Positions 1-6,640 of a stretch of 9,301 bases of DNA are shown in pieces. The notes below the pieces were generated by a model, which searched no databases, was not told where the DNA came from, and worked only from the letters and a program-made list of their open reading frames with translations. The position numbers were made by a program, and so were the translations under genes. The DNA is from Alphaproteobacteria bacterium. Lineage in GTDB: Bacteria; Pseudomonadota; Alphaproteobacteria; Paracaedibacterales; CAIULA01. Numbering within the stretch: the first letter of the stretch is position 1; each line of letters opens with the position of its first letter. The DNA lies in NCBI GenBank assembly GCA_019751935.1, contig JAIEMR010000028.1, positions 1-9,301 of the forward strand, read 5' to 3'.

Positions 1-55
1 GAATAAAGCCGTAACCTTTTGTTTGATTAAACCATTTTACAGTTCCAGTAGACAT
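1..55 (-). CDS. Cold-shock protein (CspA family), N-terminal fragment cut by the window edge
   Basis: Read on the minus strand, an ATG at 55-53 opens a frame giving MSTGTVKWFNQTKGYGFI before the window ends. This is the diagnostic N-terminus of a CspA-type cold-shock domain: the first beta strand (TGTVKWFN) and the start of the RNP1 RNA-binding motif (KGYGFI). Such proteins are small (about 70 residues) cytoplasmic single-strand RNA/DNA-binding chaperones that melt mRNA secondary structure. A strong Shine-Dalgarno, GGAGGAG at 70-64, sits 8 bases before the ATG and fixes the start. The gene is divergent from the ATP synthase operon. Only 18 codons are visible, so the paralogue (cspA, cspE and so on) and whether it is cold-inducible cannot be decided. 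The short inferred leader (about 30 bases) is unlike the long thermosensing leader of E. coli cspA. Confidence 0.88.
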   Translation of the reverse strand, partial: MSTGTVKWFNQTKGYGFI

Positions 56-92
56 GGAATTTTCTCCTCCAATTAACTTAACTTGCACCCCT

Positions 93-121
93 TCTATACG
101 CCTCTAAAATTTAAAAAACAA
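93..121 (-). promoter_or_regulatory. Candidate sigma-70 promoter for the cold-shock gene
   Basis: On the minus strand, TTGTTT (121-116) is followed after 17 bases by TATAGA (98-93). Transcription would start near 86, giving a leader of about 30 bases that includes the strong ribosome binding site. The call rests on matching by eye in AT-rich DNA, but spacing and position are ideal. Confidence 0.5.
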
Positions 122-222
122 CCCCCTATTTTAAATAAAAAAAGCCGTTAACCATATATACATAGGCGAGTTTTTTTAATAGTGAGAGATTCCATTTGAC
201 AAGAGCAGAGTGAACCCAGAAC

Positions 223-252
223 TTGAATGTGGTAGAGTACATGAAGTACTAT
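223..252 (+). promoter_or_regulatory. Candidate sigma-70 promoter for the atp operon
   Basis: TTGAAT (223-228) is separated by 18 bases from TACTAT (247-252). An overlapping TATAAA at 250-255 is a better -10 match, but it has no good -35 at normal distance. A TTGACA at 196-201 is a perfect -35 hexamer but lacks a convincing -10 partner at 16-18 bases. A start near 259 would leave a leader of about 20 bases that still contains the AAGGG ribosome binding site of atpH (269-273). Confidence 0.4.
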
Positions 253-281
253 AAAAATCATTTCTAACAAGGGAAAATTGT

Positions 282-842
282 ATGCGTCGGGAGCTTTTAT
301 TGACTTCTCTGACGTCTTTACCAGGGCGGTATGCAAAGGCTTTATTTGAAACATCAAAAAAGCGAAGTGAACAAATTGAAATCCTTAAAAACTTTGAGGA
401 TCTTTGCTCATTTTTTAAAGAAAATCCTGAGCTTGAGCGCACACTTCAGAGTAGTATCCTTAATAAAAAGCGATTGGATATTGTTTGGCTGGAGGTCGGC
501 AAAAAAATGAAATTTATGCCTTTTTTCCTCAATTTTATAAGGCTTTTAGCAAATGAACGCCGATTGCCTTTGCTTTATAGCATTTATGAAAAATATCAGA
601 TGCTCTCCCATTTTTATAATAATGATCGTAAGCTGACCGTTTTTAGTGCATCTCCATTAGCAGATAAGGAAAAAATCAATTTACAAAAAAGTTTGTCGCA
701 GCTCTTCTCAGAGAAGATTGAAATGACATTTGCTATTGATGAATCAATATTGTCTGGTATTGTGGTGAAGGCAGATACATTCATTCTAGATGCTAGCTAT
801 AGAACCCAGTTAAAACATTTGACCGAGACCTTAAAAGGATAA
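282..842 (+). CDS. atpH: F1Fo ATP synthase subunit delta
   Basis: This is the delta subunit (186 residues, family usual about 180), the peripheral-stalk protein that ties the top of the alpha3beta3 head to the b subunits so that the head does not rotate. The N-terminal helical domain shows the family opening RYAKALFE (residues 16-23) and the helix NFIRLLANERRL (84-95). The C-terminal domain has the signature DESILSGIVVKAD (about 153-165) followed by LDASYRTQL. The ATG has AAGGG 8 bases upstream (269-273), and homology starts shortly after it, so the start is well placed. It is the first gene of the F1 operon, and its stop lies 6 bases before the atpA start. The core of the sequence is typical; nothing suggests truncation. 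Confidence 0.96.
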   Translation: MRRELLLTSLTSLPGRYAKALFETSKKRSEQIEILKNFEDLCSFFKENPELERTLQSSILNKKRLDIVWLEVGKKMKFMPFFLNFIRLLANERRLPLLYSIYEKYQMLSHFYNNDRKLTVFSASPLADKEKINLQKSLSQLFSEKIEMTFAIDESILSGIVVKADTFILDASYRTQLKHLTETLKG

Positions 843-848
843 AGAGTT

Positions 849-2396
849 ATGCAAACGCGCGTTGCCGAAATCTCGACAATATTAAAGGAAAAAATAGAAA
901 ATTTTCAACCAAATGCCGAAATTGCGGAAACAGGGCGTGTTTTATCTATTGGAGATGGAATTGCCAGAATTTATGGATTAGACAAAGTTCAAGCAGGCGA
1001 ATGGATAGACATCATCTCCACTAAGACCAAAGAGGTCGTCAGAGCGATTGCCACGAACCTTGAAGTAGACAATGTTGGTGCTGTTATTGTGGGCAATGAT
1101 CGGCTTGTCGAAGAAGGTGACCTTGTTAAAAGAACCCACAAAATTATTGACGTTAATGTCGGTATGGGGCTATTAGGGCGTGTTGTTGATGGCCTTGGAA
1201 ATCCAATCGATGGCAAAGGGGCTCTTCATAATGTTTCTTTTGCGCCTGTGGAACGTAAAGCTCCAGGGATTATTGAGCGCCGTTCTGTTCATGAACCGAT
1301 GCAAACAGGAATTAAAGCCATTGATTCTTTAGTTCCTATTGGAAGGGGCCAGAGAGAATTAATTATTGGGGATCGCCAAACAGGTAAAACAACCATTGCA
1401 ATCGATACAATTTTGAACCAAAAGAAAGCTAACCAAGGCAGCGACAAAAAACACAAATTATATTGTATCTATGTTGCCATTGGTCAAAAACGTTCCTCTG
1501 TTTCCAAGATTGTCAAAACATTGCAAGATTATGGTGCTCTTGATTATACAATTGTGGTGGCGGCAACAGCTTCTGATGCAGCGCCTCTTCAATACCTAGC
1601 GCCTTATACGGCTTGCGCGATGGGGGAATACTTTAGAGATAACGGCATGCATGCTTTGATTATCTATGATGATCTTTCCAAACATGCGGTTGCTTACAGG
1701 CAAATGTCCCTTTTGCTACGTCGTCCGCCTGGGCGTGAAGCTTATCCTGGGGATGTGTTTTACCTCCATTCCAGACTTCTTGAACGGGCTGCTAAGATGA
1801 GTGATGAAAAAGGAGGAGGATCTTTAACGGCGCTCCCTATTATTGAAACGCAAGCAGGAGATGTGTCGGCCTATATTCCAACCAACGTTATTTCAATCAC
1901 TGATGGTCAAATTTTTTTGGAATCAGAATTATTTTATCAAGGGATCAGGCCGGCAATTAATGTTGGTTTATCGGTAAGTCGTGTGGGTTCAGCTGCACAA
2001 ACAAAGGCTATGAAGCAAGTTTCAGGTAGCATTAAGCTTGAGCTTGCTCAATACCGAGAGATGGCATCATTTTCACAGTTTGCAAGTGACCTTGATATCT
2101 CCACCCAAAAACTTTTGGAAAGAGGAAAAAGGTTGACTGAGCTTTTAAAACAGCCTCAGGCAAAACCTTTATCTGTTTCAGAGCAAGTTATTTCGATTTT
2201 TTCTGGTGTCAGGGGCTATCTTGATTCTATTCCTAATCAAAAAATTTCTCAGTTTGAGACCGAATACTTAGAGGCTATCCATCATTTTCATCCAGAAATT
2301 TTTCAAGAAATTGAAGCGAGTCATCTGTTGAGCGCAGAAAACGAGAAAAAATTACAAGCATTTTTGACTGAGTATGTGAAAAAATGGGTAGTTTAA
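849..2396 (+). CDS. atpA: F1Fo ATP synthase subunit alpha
   Basis: This is the non-catalytic nucleotide-binding subunit of the F1 head; three copies alternate with beta. At 515 residues it is normal in length. The N-terminal beta-barrel domain (about 28-95) contains GRVLSIGDGIARIYGL. The P-loop GDRQTGKT is at 174-181, the Walker B strand ALIIYDD at 269-275, and the alpha signature region holds the arginine finger R378 in SVSRVGSAAQ, which completes the catalytic site of beta. The C-terminal helical domain runs from about 385. An insert of lysine-rich residues (QKKANQGSDKKHK, 191-203) precedes the strand YCIYVAIGQK, as in other alphaproteobacterial alpha subunits. AAGGA (835-839), 9 bases upstream and overlapping the atpH stop region, serves as ribosome binding site. 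The 3' end overlaps the start of atpG by 13 bases. Confidence 0.98.
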   Translation: MQTRVAEISTILKEKIENFQPNAEIAETGRVLSIGDGIARIYGLDKVQAGEWIDIISTKTKEVVRAIATNLEVDNVGAVIVGNDRLVEEGDLVKRTHKIIDVNVGMGLLGRVVDGLGNPIDGKGALHNVSFAPVERKAPGIIERRSVHEPMQTGIKAIDSLVPIGRGQRELIIGDRQTGKTTIAIDTILNQKKANQGSDKKHKLYCIYVAIGQKRSSVSKIVKTLQDYGALDYTIVVAATASDAAPLQYLAPYTACAMGEYFRDNGMHALIIYDDLSKHAVAYRQMSLLLRRPPGREAYPGDVFYLHSRLLERAAKMSDEKGGGSLTALPIIETQAGDVSAYIPTNVISITDGQIFLESELFYQGIRPAINVGLSVSRVGSAAQTKAMKQVSGSIKLELAQYREMASFSQFASDLDISTQKLLERGKRLTELLKQPQAKPLSVSEQVISIFSGVRGYLDSIPNQKISQFETEYLEAIHHFHPEIFQEIEASHLLSAENEKKLQAFLTEYVKKWVV

Positions 2397-3238
2397 AAGA
2401 GCTTCGCCAACGAATTAAAAGTATTAAATCAACGCAAAAGATAACATCGGCTATGAAAATGGTGGCAGCTGCAAAGCTGCGTAAGAGCCAAGAAAAAGTG
2501 GCATCGACAAAACCCTATGTTCAAAAAGTTCATCAGATGATCAGTCATTTGGTTTCGGGGGATTTTGAGATGGAAGTTCCGCCGTTGTTAGAGACGGGAA
2601 GGGACGGGGCTGAGTTGATTATTGTAATGAGCTCGGAAAGAGGCTTGTGTGGTAGTTATAATTCCTTAATTTTAAAAGAAGCACGTCAATGTATAAAAAG
2701 AAACACTGAAAAAGGTGAATCATTCTATTTGCTTGCTCTTGGCCGTAGAGGTTTAGATGCCTTAAAAAAAGAATATCCAGAAAACATGTTAATAATTGAA
2801 AAAGACGAGCTGAAATCAGATCATGCTTTTGCTCAAGAGTTAACAAATCAAATCATTAATTGGTTGGAAGCTGGCAAAATTGGAAAACTTACCATTGTGG
2901 GGAGCGTCTTTAAAAGTGTTTTAGTGCAAGAAACACAAAGCCGGACGTTAATTCCTTTTCAGCCGCCAGAAAAGAATCACACTCCCTATATGATCATTGA
3001 GCCAGAAGTTGAAACTTTATTTCCGGAATTGTTGAAAAAGAACCTAATTATGGAAATATATTGCACGATGATTGAAAGTGTGGCCTGTGAACAAGCGGCC
3101 AGAATGACAGCTATGGATAACGCAACACGTAATGCTCGTGAAATGATCCAAAAGTTGCAATTGGTTTACAATCAAACCAGACAAGCTCATATTACCAATG
3201 AGCTGATTGAAATAATCTCAGGTGCACAAGCATTGTAA
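2384..3238 (+). CDS. atpG: F1Fo ATP synthase subunit gamma
   Basis: Gamma is the central rotor shaft whose coiled coil turns inside alpha3beta3 and couples proton flow to ATP synthesis. The 284-residue protein begins with the canonical N-terminal helix (SLKELRQRIKSIKSTQKIT then AMKMVAAAKLR, residues 3-33). The Rossmann-like middle domain contains IIVMSSERGLCGSYN (79-93). It ends with the equally canonical C-terminal helix MTAMDNATRNAREMI (241-255) through TNELIEIISGAQAL. The start codon lies inside the end of atpA (13-base overlap, another frame), and no strong Shine-Dalgarno precedes it. Translation is therefore probably coupled to termination on atpA. Homology reaches residue 3, which supports this ATG. 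The middle domain (about 100-215) is the least conserved part, as is usual for gamma. Confidence 0.97.
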   Translation: MGSLKELRQRIKSIKSTQKITSAMKMVAAAKLRKSQEKVASTKPYVQKVHQMISHLVSGDFEMEVPPLLETGRDGAELIIVMSSERGLCGSYNSLILKEARQCIKRNTEKGESFYLLALGRRGLDALKKEYPENMLIIEKDELKSDHAFAQELTNQIINWLEAGKIGKLTIVGSVFKSVLVQETQSRTLIPFQPPEKNHTPYMIIEPEVETLFPELLKKNLIMEIYCTMIESVACEQAARMTAMDNATRNAREMIQKLQLVYNQTRQAHITNELIEIISGAQAL

Positions 3239-3250
3239 AAAGAGGATGAT

Positions 3251-4711
3251 ATGGCCCCAAGAAAGAAAAAAATAGAATTGGTTTCTCCAGGAAATTATGG
3301 GATTGTTTCTCAGGTCATAGGAGCTGTCGTTGACGTATATTTTGAACATCAATTACCGCCTATTTTAAATGCTCTTAAAATTGAATCAGAAGCAGCTGAC
3401 GGTAAAGATTTAATCTTAGAAGTGGCTCAGCATTTAGGCGAAAACACAGTCCGTGCAATTGCCATGGATTCAACCAATGGGCTTTGTAGGGGAAGGCATG
3501 CAATTGATCTTGGGGAACCGATTAAAGTTCCTGTTGGGCCTGGAACCTTGGGGAGAATCATCAATGTGATCGGTGAACCTATTGATGAAAGAGGGCCTAT
3601 CAACTCCACAACATATTTACCAATCCACCGTGATGCTCCTGATTTTGTTGATCAATCGCCTGTAACCGAAGTTTTAATAACGGGTATAAAGGTTATTGAT
3701 CTTTTAACTCCTTTTCCAAGGGGTGGAAAGATTGGCCTCTTTGGAGGTGCTGGCGTTGGAAAGACTGTATTGATTATGGAGTTAATTAATAACGTTGCAA
3801 AGGCGCATGGTGGCTATTCAGTATTTGCTGGGGTTGGAGAACGTACCCGCGAAGGAAATGATTTATACAGAGAAATGATTGAATCAGGCGTTAATAATCT
3901 TGAGGACGAAGGATCCAAAGCTGCTCTTGTATACGGTCAGATGAATGAGCCGCCTGGAGCTCGTGCCCGAGTTGCCTTAAGCGGACTGACTCTTGCGGAG
4001 TATTTTCGTGATGGTGAAGGCAAGGATGTCTTGTTTTTTATCGATAACATCTTTCGTTTTACCCAAGCAGGCGCTGAAGTATCAGCGCTTTTGGGCCGTA
4101 TTCCTTCTGCAGTTGGTTATCAACCTACCCTTGCAACAGAGATGGGAGCGCTTCAAGAGCGTATTACTACGACCTTAAAAGGATCTATTACCAGCGTGCA
4201 GGCAATTTATGTTCCTGCTGATGACTTGACTGACCCTGCACCTGCTGCATCCTTTGCTCACCTTGATGCAACAACGGTCTTAAGTCGTCAAATCGCTGAA
4301 TTGGGCATTTACCCAGCTGTTGACCCTCTTGATTCAACGTCTCGCATTTTGGACGCTACAATTGTGGGCGGCGAACACTACAGTGTTGCACGAGATGTAC
4401 AACGTATCCTGCAAAATTATAAATCTTTACAAGATATTATTGCAATTTTAGGTATGGATGAGTTATCAGAAGATGATAAACTGACGGTGTCTAGGGCTCG
4501 TAAGATTCAGCGCTTTTTATCTCAGCCTTTTCATGTGGCGGAAGTGTTTACCGGAACTCCTGGTGTTTTTGTGAAATTAGAAGACACAATAAAAGGCTTT
4601 AAAGGGATTGTGAGCGGTCAGTATGATCATATTCCTGAAATGGCATTTTATATGACTGGCACCATTGAAGAGGTGTTGAAAAAAGCAGAAAAGTCGGAAC
4701 GTGCAGAATAG
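3251..4711 (+). CDS. atpD: F1Fo ATP synthase subunit beta (catalytic)
   Basis: Beta carries the catalytic sites for ATP synthesis and hydrolysis. It has 486 residues against about 460-475 in many bacteria; the excess is mostly a basic N-terminal extension (MAPRKKKIEL...) of about 14 residues ahead of the conserved GIVSQVIGAVVDV. Visible landmarks are the P-loop GGAGVGKT (165-172), the catalytic glutamate E197 in GERTREGNDLY, the Walker B strand LFFIDN with D265, the signature region PAPAASFAHLDATTVLSR (329-346), and the DELSEDDK motif (403-410) that contacts gamma and epsilon. All key residues are present. AGAGGA just upstream supports the ATG at 3251; a TTG at codon 10 is a less likely alternative start. 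The gap to atpG is 12 bases, and the stop codon doubles as part of the atpC ribosome binding site. Confidence 0.98.
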   Translation: MAPRKKKIELVSPGNYGIVSQVIGAVVDVYFEHQLPPILNALKIESEAADGKDLILEVAQHLGENTVRAIAMDSTNGLCRGRHAIDLGEPIKVPVGPGTLGRIINVIGEPIDERGPINSTTYLPIHRDAPDFVDQSPVTEVLITGIKVIDLLTPFPRGGKIGLFGGAGVGKTVLIMELINNVAKAHGGYSVFAGVGERTREGNDLYREMIESGVNNLEDEGSKAALVYGQMNEPPGARARVALSGLTLAEYFRDGEGKDVLFFIDNIFRFTQAGAEVSALLGRIPSAVGYQPTLATEMGALQERITTTLKGSITSVQAIYVPADDLTDPAPAASFAHLDATTVLSRQIAELGIYPAVDPLDSTSRILDATIVGGEHYSVARDVQRILQNYKSLQDIIAILGMDELSEDDKLTVSRARKIQRFLSQPFHVAEVFTGTPGVFVKLEDTIKGFKGIVSGQYDHIPEMAFYMTGTIEEVLKKAEKSERAE

Positions 4712-4722
4712 GATGGAAGACT

Positions 4723-4992
4723 TTGGACGTATTTACAGTTGAACTTCTTCTGCCTGACAGGCGTCTTTACAAAGGCCCTGCGACATTGGTTTTGGCGCCT
4801 GGATTCGAAGGAGAGCTAGGGATCCTTGCTCATCACATGGGTCTTTTAGTAAGGCTTAAAGAAGGCAGCATACGGATTTTTGTAAATGATGAACCAGAGA
4901 TAGATTTTCAAATTTCTTATGGGTATTTGGAAATGTTAAATAATGAGTGTTCAATTATCGCGGTTGAGGAAATGCAAAAAAATATTGCATAA
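4723..4992 (+). CDS. atpC: F1Fo ATP synthase subunit epsilon, short form (beta-sandwich domain only)
   Basis: Epsilon sits at the foot of gamma and couples it to the c-ring. The frame opens with TTG (4723-4725) and gives an 89-residue protein whose whole length matches the N-terminal beta-sandwich of the family: FTVELLLPDRRLYKG (4-18), the conserved turn GFEGELGILAHHMGLL (27-42) and KEGSIRIF (46-53). The usual C-terminal two-helix domain, which can extend and inhibit the enzyme (full proteins about 110-140 residues), is missing. No reading frame after the stop resembles it. AGGA (4710-4713), overlapping the atpD stop, is 9 bases before the TTG. The only nearby ATG (4713) opens a nine-codon dead end in another frame. 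A hairpin and T-run overlap the 3' end of the gene. Identity is sure from sequence and position; the TTG start is probable. Confidence 0.92.
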   Translation: MDVFTVELLLPDRRLYKGPATLVLAPGFEGELGILAHHMGLLVRLKEGSIRIFVNDEPEIDFQISYGYLEMLNNECSIIAVEEMQKNIA

Positions 4993-5008
4993 ATCTCATA
5001 ATTTTTTT
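4965..5008 (+). terminator. Candidate intrinsic terminator of the atp operon, overlapping the end of atpC
   Basis: An inner stem pairs ATGCAA (4972-4977) with TTGCAT (4985-4990) around a 7-base loop. An outer stem pairs TGAG (4965-4968) with CTCA (4995-4998) across a small internal loop. Seven T residues follow at 5002-5008. The stem is AT-rich and interrupted, so it may be weak, but it lies exactly at the end of the five-gene operon and spans the atpC stop codon. Confidence 0.5.
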
Positions 5009-5019
5009 AGAATTAAAGT

Positions 5020-5047
5020 TTGTAAGTCATTTTAACTGACCTCTAAT
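5020..5047 (+). promoter_or_regulatory. Candidate sigma-70 promoter for greA
   Basis: TTGTAA (5020-5025), a 16-base spacer and TCTAAT (5042-5047; five of six matches to the -10 consensus) would start transcription near 5054, about 14 bases before the greA ATG. It directly follows the presumed atp terminator, which fits greA being a separate transcription unit. A second consensus hexamer, TATAAT at 5064-5069, overlaps the start codon and is less likely to serve greA. Confidence 0.38.
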
Positions 5048-5067
5048 TGGTAAAGACGGGTACTATA

Positions 5068-5544
5068 ATGGAAAAAAAGATCCCAATGACAGAAAAAGGG
5101 TATGAGCGTTTGCAAGAAGAAATGCGTCACTTAAAAAACGTAGAGCGCCCGGCTGTTATAAAAGCAATTTCTGATGCTAGAGAACATGGTGATTTGTCTG
5201 AGAACGCAGAATATCATGCGGCTAAGGAACGTCAAAGTTTTATAGAGGGAAGATTAGCTGAGCTGGAAGACAAGATAAGTCGTGCTGACGTGATAGACGT
5301 CAGTAAAATATCTGGCAAGGAAATCAAATTTGGCGCAACAGTAACTTTGCAGGACGAAGATACTGATGAGATAAACACCTATCAAATTGTTGGCAGTGAT
5401 GAAGCTGACGTTCGTCAAGGATTTCTCTCAATTACATCTCCTTTAGCACGTGCTTTAATTGGTAAAAAGGCAGGAGATGGAGTTGAAGTCACAACTCCAA
5501 ATGGTAGCAAGGCTTATACCATTAAAGAAGCGCACTATATTTAA
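5068..5544 (+). CDS. greA: Transcription elongation factor GreA
   Basis: GreA enters the secondary channel of RNA polymerase and stimulates cleavage of backtracked RNA 3' ends, rescuing stalled complexes. The 158-residue protein is of normal length. The N-terminal antiparallel coiled coil (about 10-75) carries the acidic tip GDLSENAEYHAAKERQSFIE (41-60), with the catalytic acidic residues D42 and E45. The C-terminal FKBP-like domain contains IKFGATVTLQDEDT (86-99), YQIVGSDEAD (105-114) and SITSPLARALIGK (121-133). The ATG at 5068 is chosen because known GreA proteins begin with MEK-I-PMT; the same frame extends upstream only to a TTG (5047) with no homology. A weak purine stretch (GACGGG, 5055-5060) may act as ribosome binding site. 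A decayed copy of part of the gene lies about 1.1 kb downstream. Confidence 0.97.
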   Translation: MEKKIPMTEKGYERLQEEMRHLKNVERPAVIKAISDAREHGDLSENAEYHAAKERQSFIEGRLAELEDKISRADVIDVSKISGKEIKFGATVTLQDEDTDEINTYQIVGSDEADVRQGFLSITSPLARALIGKKAGDGVEVTTPNGSKAYTIKEAHYI

Positions 5545-5560
5545 GAGCTGATTTTTTCTG

Positions 5561-5612
5561 AAACGAAAATAAGAATCTGCCTTTAATAATTTTTCATTAA
5601 GGCAGGTTCTAT
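5561..5612 (-). terminator. Hairpin between the convergent greA and methyltransferase 1 genes
   Basis: A 15-base-pair stem (left arm 5572-5587, right arm 5596-5610, one bulged T and one G-T pair, core CTGCCTT/AAGGCAG) encloses an 8-base loop. On the minus strand it is followed by TATTTTC, so it reads best as the intrinsic terminator of the methyltransferase gene whose stop is at 5623-5621. On the plus strand the same stem lies 27 bases after the greA stop but has no T-tract behind it; it may still slow polymerase or protect the greA mRNA 3' end. Confidence 0.65.
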
Positions 5613-5620
5613 ACCGAGCG

Positions 5621-6469
5621 CTAGTCTGCTTTCCTTTTTGCATACACGACAATTCCTCCCCAAATCTTTTTCTCTAATTTTGCAAGGATAGCTGTGTACG
5701 TAACGATAAGGTGATTGATGATTTCTACGGGAAAGTCATTGGTAAAAGAATTTTTCTGCTGATCTAGTTTGTAAAGAAGATCTTTATACCATTTGATATA
5801 ATTATCACTCAGGTCAATCTCCTCAACGATTTCCCATTTGCTTTTTTTAATCTGTTCATGAAACAAGGAGAGAACAATAGGACGCATAGGTTTTCCAGTA
5901 AGATCTTTAATCTCTTGGGGGTCCTCAGACTTTGGGGACGTGCATTCAAAAATGACTAAAAGAGCTCCCGGTTTTGCAACTTCTGCTAAGCTATTTAAGG
6001 CTTGCATTTTTTCTTGATCTGATAAAGCGTAAAAAACATTGAACATATACAAAAGTGAGAAAAAATCCTTTTCAAATTTTTGCTCAACCTTTGTTGCATC
6101 CCAAACACTAAAGTCGATAAAAGGGTATTTTGAACGTGCGTACTCAATGGCGCCTTTATCAATATCAATGCCCCAGATATTATAAAATCCTTGGGTGTAG
6201 AGATAATCGGCTGTTCCACCAAGTCCACATCCTACATCTAGAACGGTTTGTTCCACTAATCGTTCTTTAAAATAATCAACAATTTTCGGTAGAACGACTC
6301 TAAAAGCATCCTTATCACCAGCGTGCGCGTAATCGCCGCCTCTAATTTTAGCAAGTAGCAAACGAGACGGATTTGGTTTTGATGGAAACATATTGTTGAA
6401 ACCCCAATATATGAAAAGGCATGAAAAGATAACGCTGCCGAGAAGCAAGGTTATTGATCTTAGTGTCAT
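5621..6469 (-). CDS. Class I SAM-dependent methyltransferase with N-terminal membrane anchor (copy 1)
   Basis: The 282-residue protein starts with a hydrophobic segment (about 6-24, TLLLGSVIFSCLFIYW region) that reads as a membrane anchor or uncleaved signal, followed by a basic linker. A class I Rossmann methyltransferase domain comes next. Motif I is VLDVGCGLGGTADY (76-89), the SAM-ribose-binding acidic strand is WGIDID (99-104), an acidic residue lies at D124, and the strand VAKPGALLVIFE (164-175) corresponds to the family post-motif region. A conserved GDYAHAGDKDAF stretch (45-56) before motif I and FHEQIKKSKWEI (203-214) probably shape the substrate pocket. The substrate is unknown; small-molecule or lipid methylation is as possible as protein methylation. 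The start matches that of copy 2 exactly (MTLRS/MTLKS). No clear Shine-Dalgarno or strong promoter was found. It is convergent with greA. Confidence 0.85.
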   Translation of the reverse strand: MTLRSITLLLGSVIFSCLFIYWGFNNMFPSKPNPSRLLLAKIRGGDYAHAGDKDAFRVVLPKIVDYFKERLVEQTVLDVGCGLGGTADYLYTQGFYNIWGIDIDKGAIEYARSKYPFIDFSVWDATKVEQKFEKDFFSLLYMFNVFYALSDQEKMQALNSLAEVAKPGALLVIFECTSPKSEDPQEIKDLTGKPMRPIVLSLFHEQIKKSKWEIVEEIDLSDNYIKWYKDLLYKLDQQKNSFTNDFPVEIINHLIVTYTAILAKLEKKIWGGIVVYAKRKAD

Positions 6470-6518
6470 ATTTTAAAGCCTGTTATTTTTTTAATTTTGT
6501 ATCGAATTTTCTTTTATT

Positions 6519-6585
6519 ACCTACCGTAATTGGTAGTGATCAAGCGAATGTTCGTCAAGGATTTCTTTCTATAACTTCTCTTTTA
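6519..6585 (+). pseudogene. Decayed fragment of a second greA copy
   Basis: Translated on the plus strand, this stretch gives GSDQANVRQGFLSITS, matching GreA residues 109-124 at 14 of 16 positions. At DNA level, 41 of 51 bases agree with greA 5392-5442, including 17 consecutive identical bases (6550-6566 against 5410-5426). Similarity fades on both sides: a gapped match to YQI-V reaches back to about 6519, and nothing recognisable continues beyond about 6585. Seven of the ten substitutions are at third codon positions. It has the same orientation as greA and stands before methyltransferase 2 as greA stands before methyltransferase 1. The surrounding open frame (ATG at 6454, inside methyltransferase 1) has no ribosome binding site and is not a credible gene. 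Confidence 0.85.
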
Positions 6586-6640
6586 AGGATGCATAAGTTG
6601 CTACAAAGCAAAAGATATTTTCTAAGCATCAATTCCAAAA

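Noticed and set aside
143..178. GCC...GGC element followed by seven T between cspA and atpH
   Set aside because: It resembles a terminator, but the stem is only three GC pairs with a long loop, and it lies between divergent genes where no transcript ends.
176..442. Minus-strand frames overlapping the start of atpH
   Set aside because: No ribosome binding site, no recognisable family, and they oppose a well-supported gene.
3993..4178. Open frame within atpD (and similar ones within atpA, atpG, nuoN and the methyltransferases)
   Set aside because: These are alternate-frame shadows of conserved genes with no independent support.
4993..5066. Possible frameshifted epsilon C-terminal domain after atpC
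   Set aside because: All three plus frames were read. None resembles the two-helix domain and stops occur quickly, so a true shortening is more likely than a sequencing error.
5047..5067. Upstream TTG start for greA
   Set aside because: The seven extra residues match no GreA and overlap the likely promoter; the ATG at 5068 gives the standard N-terminus.
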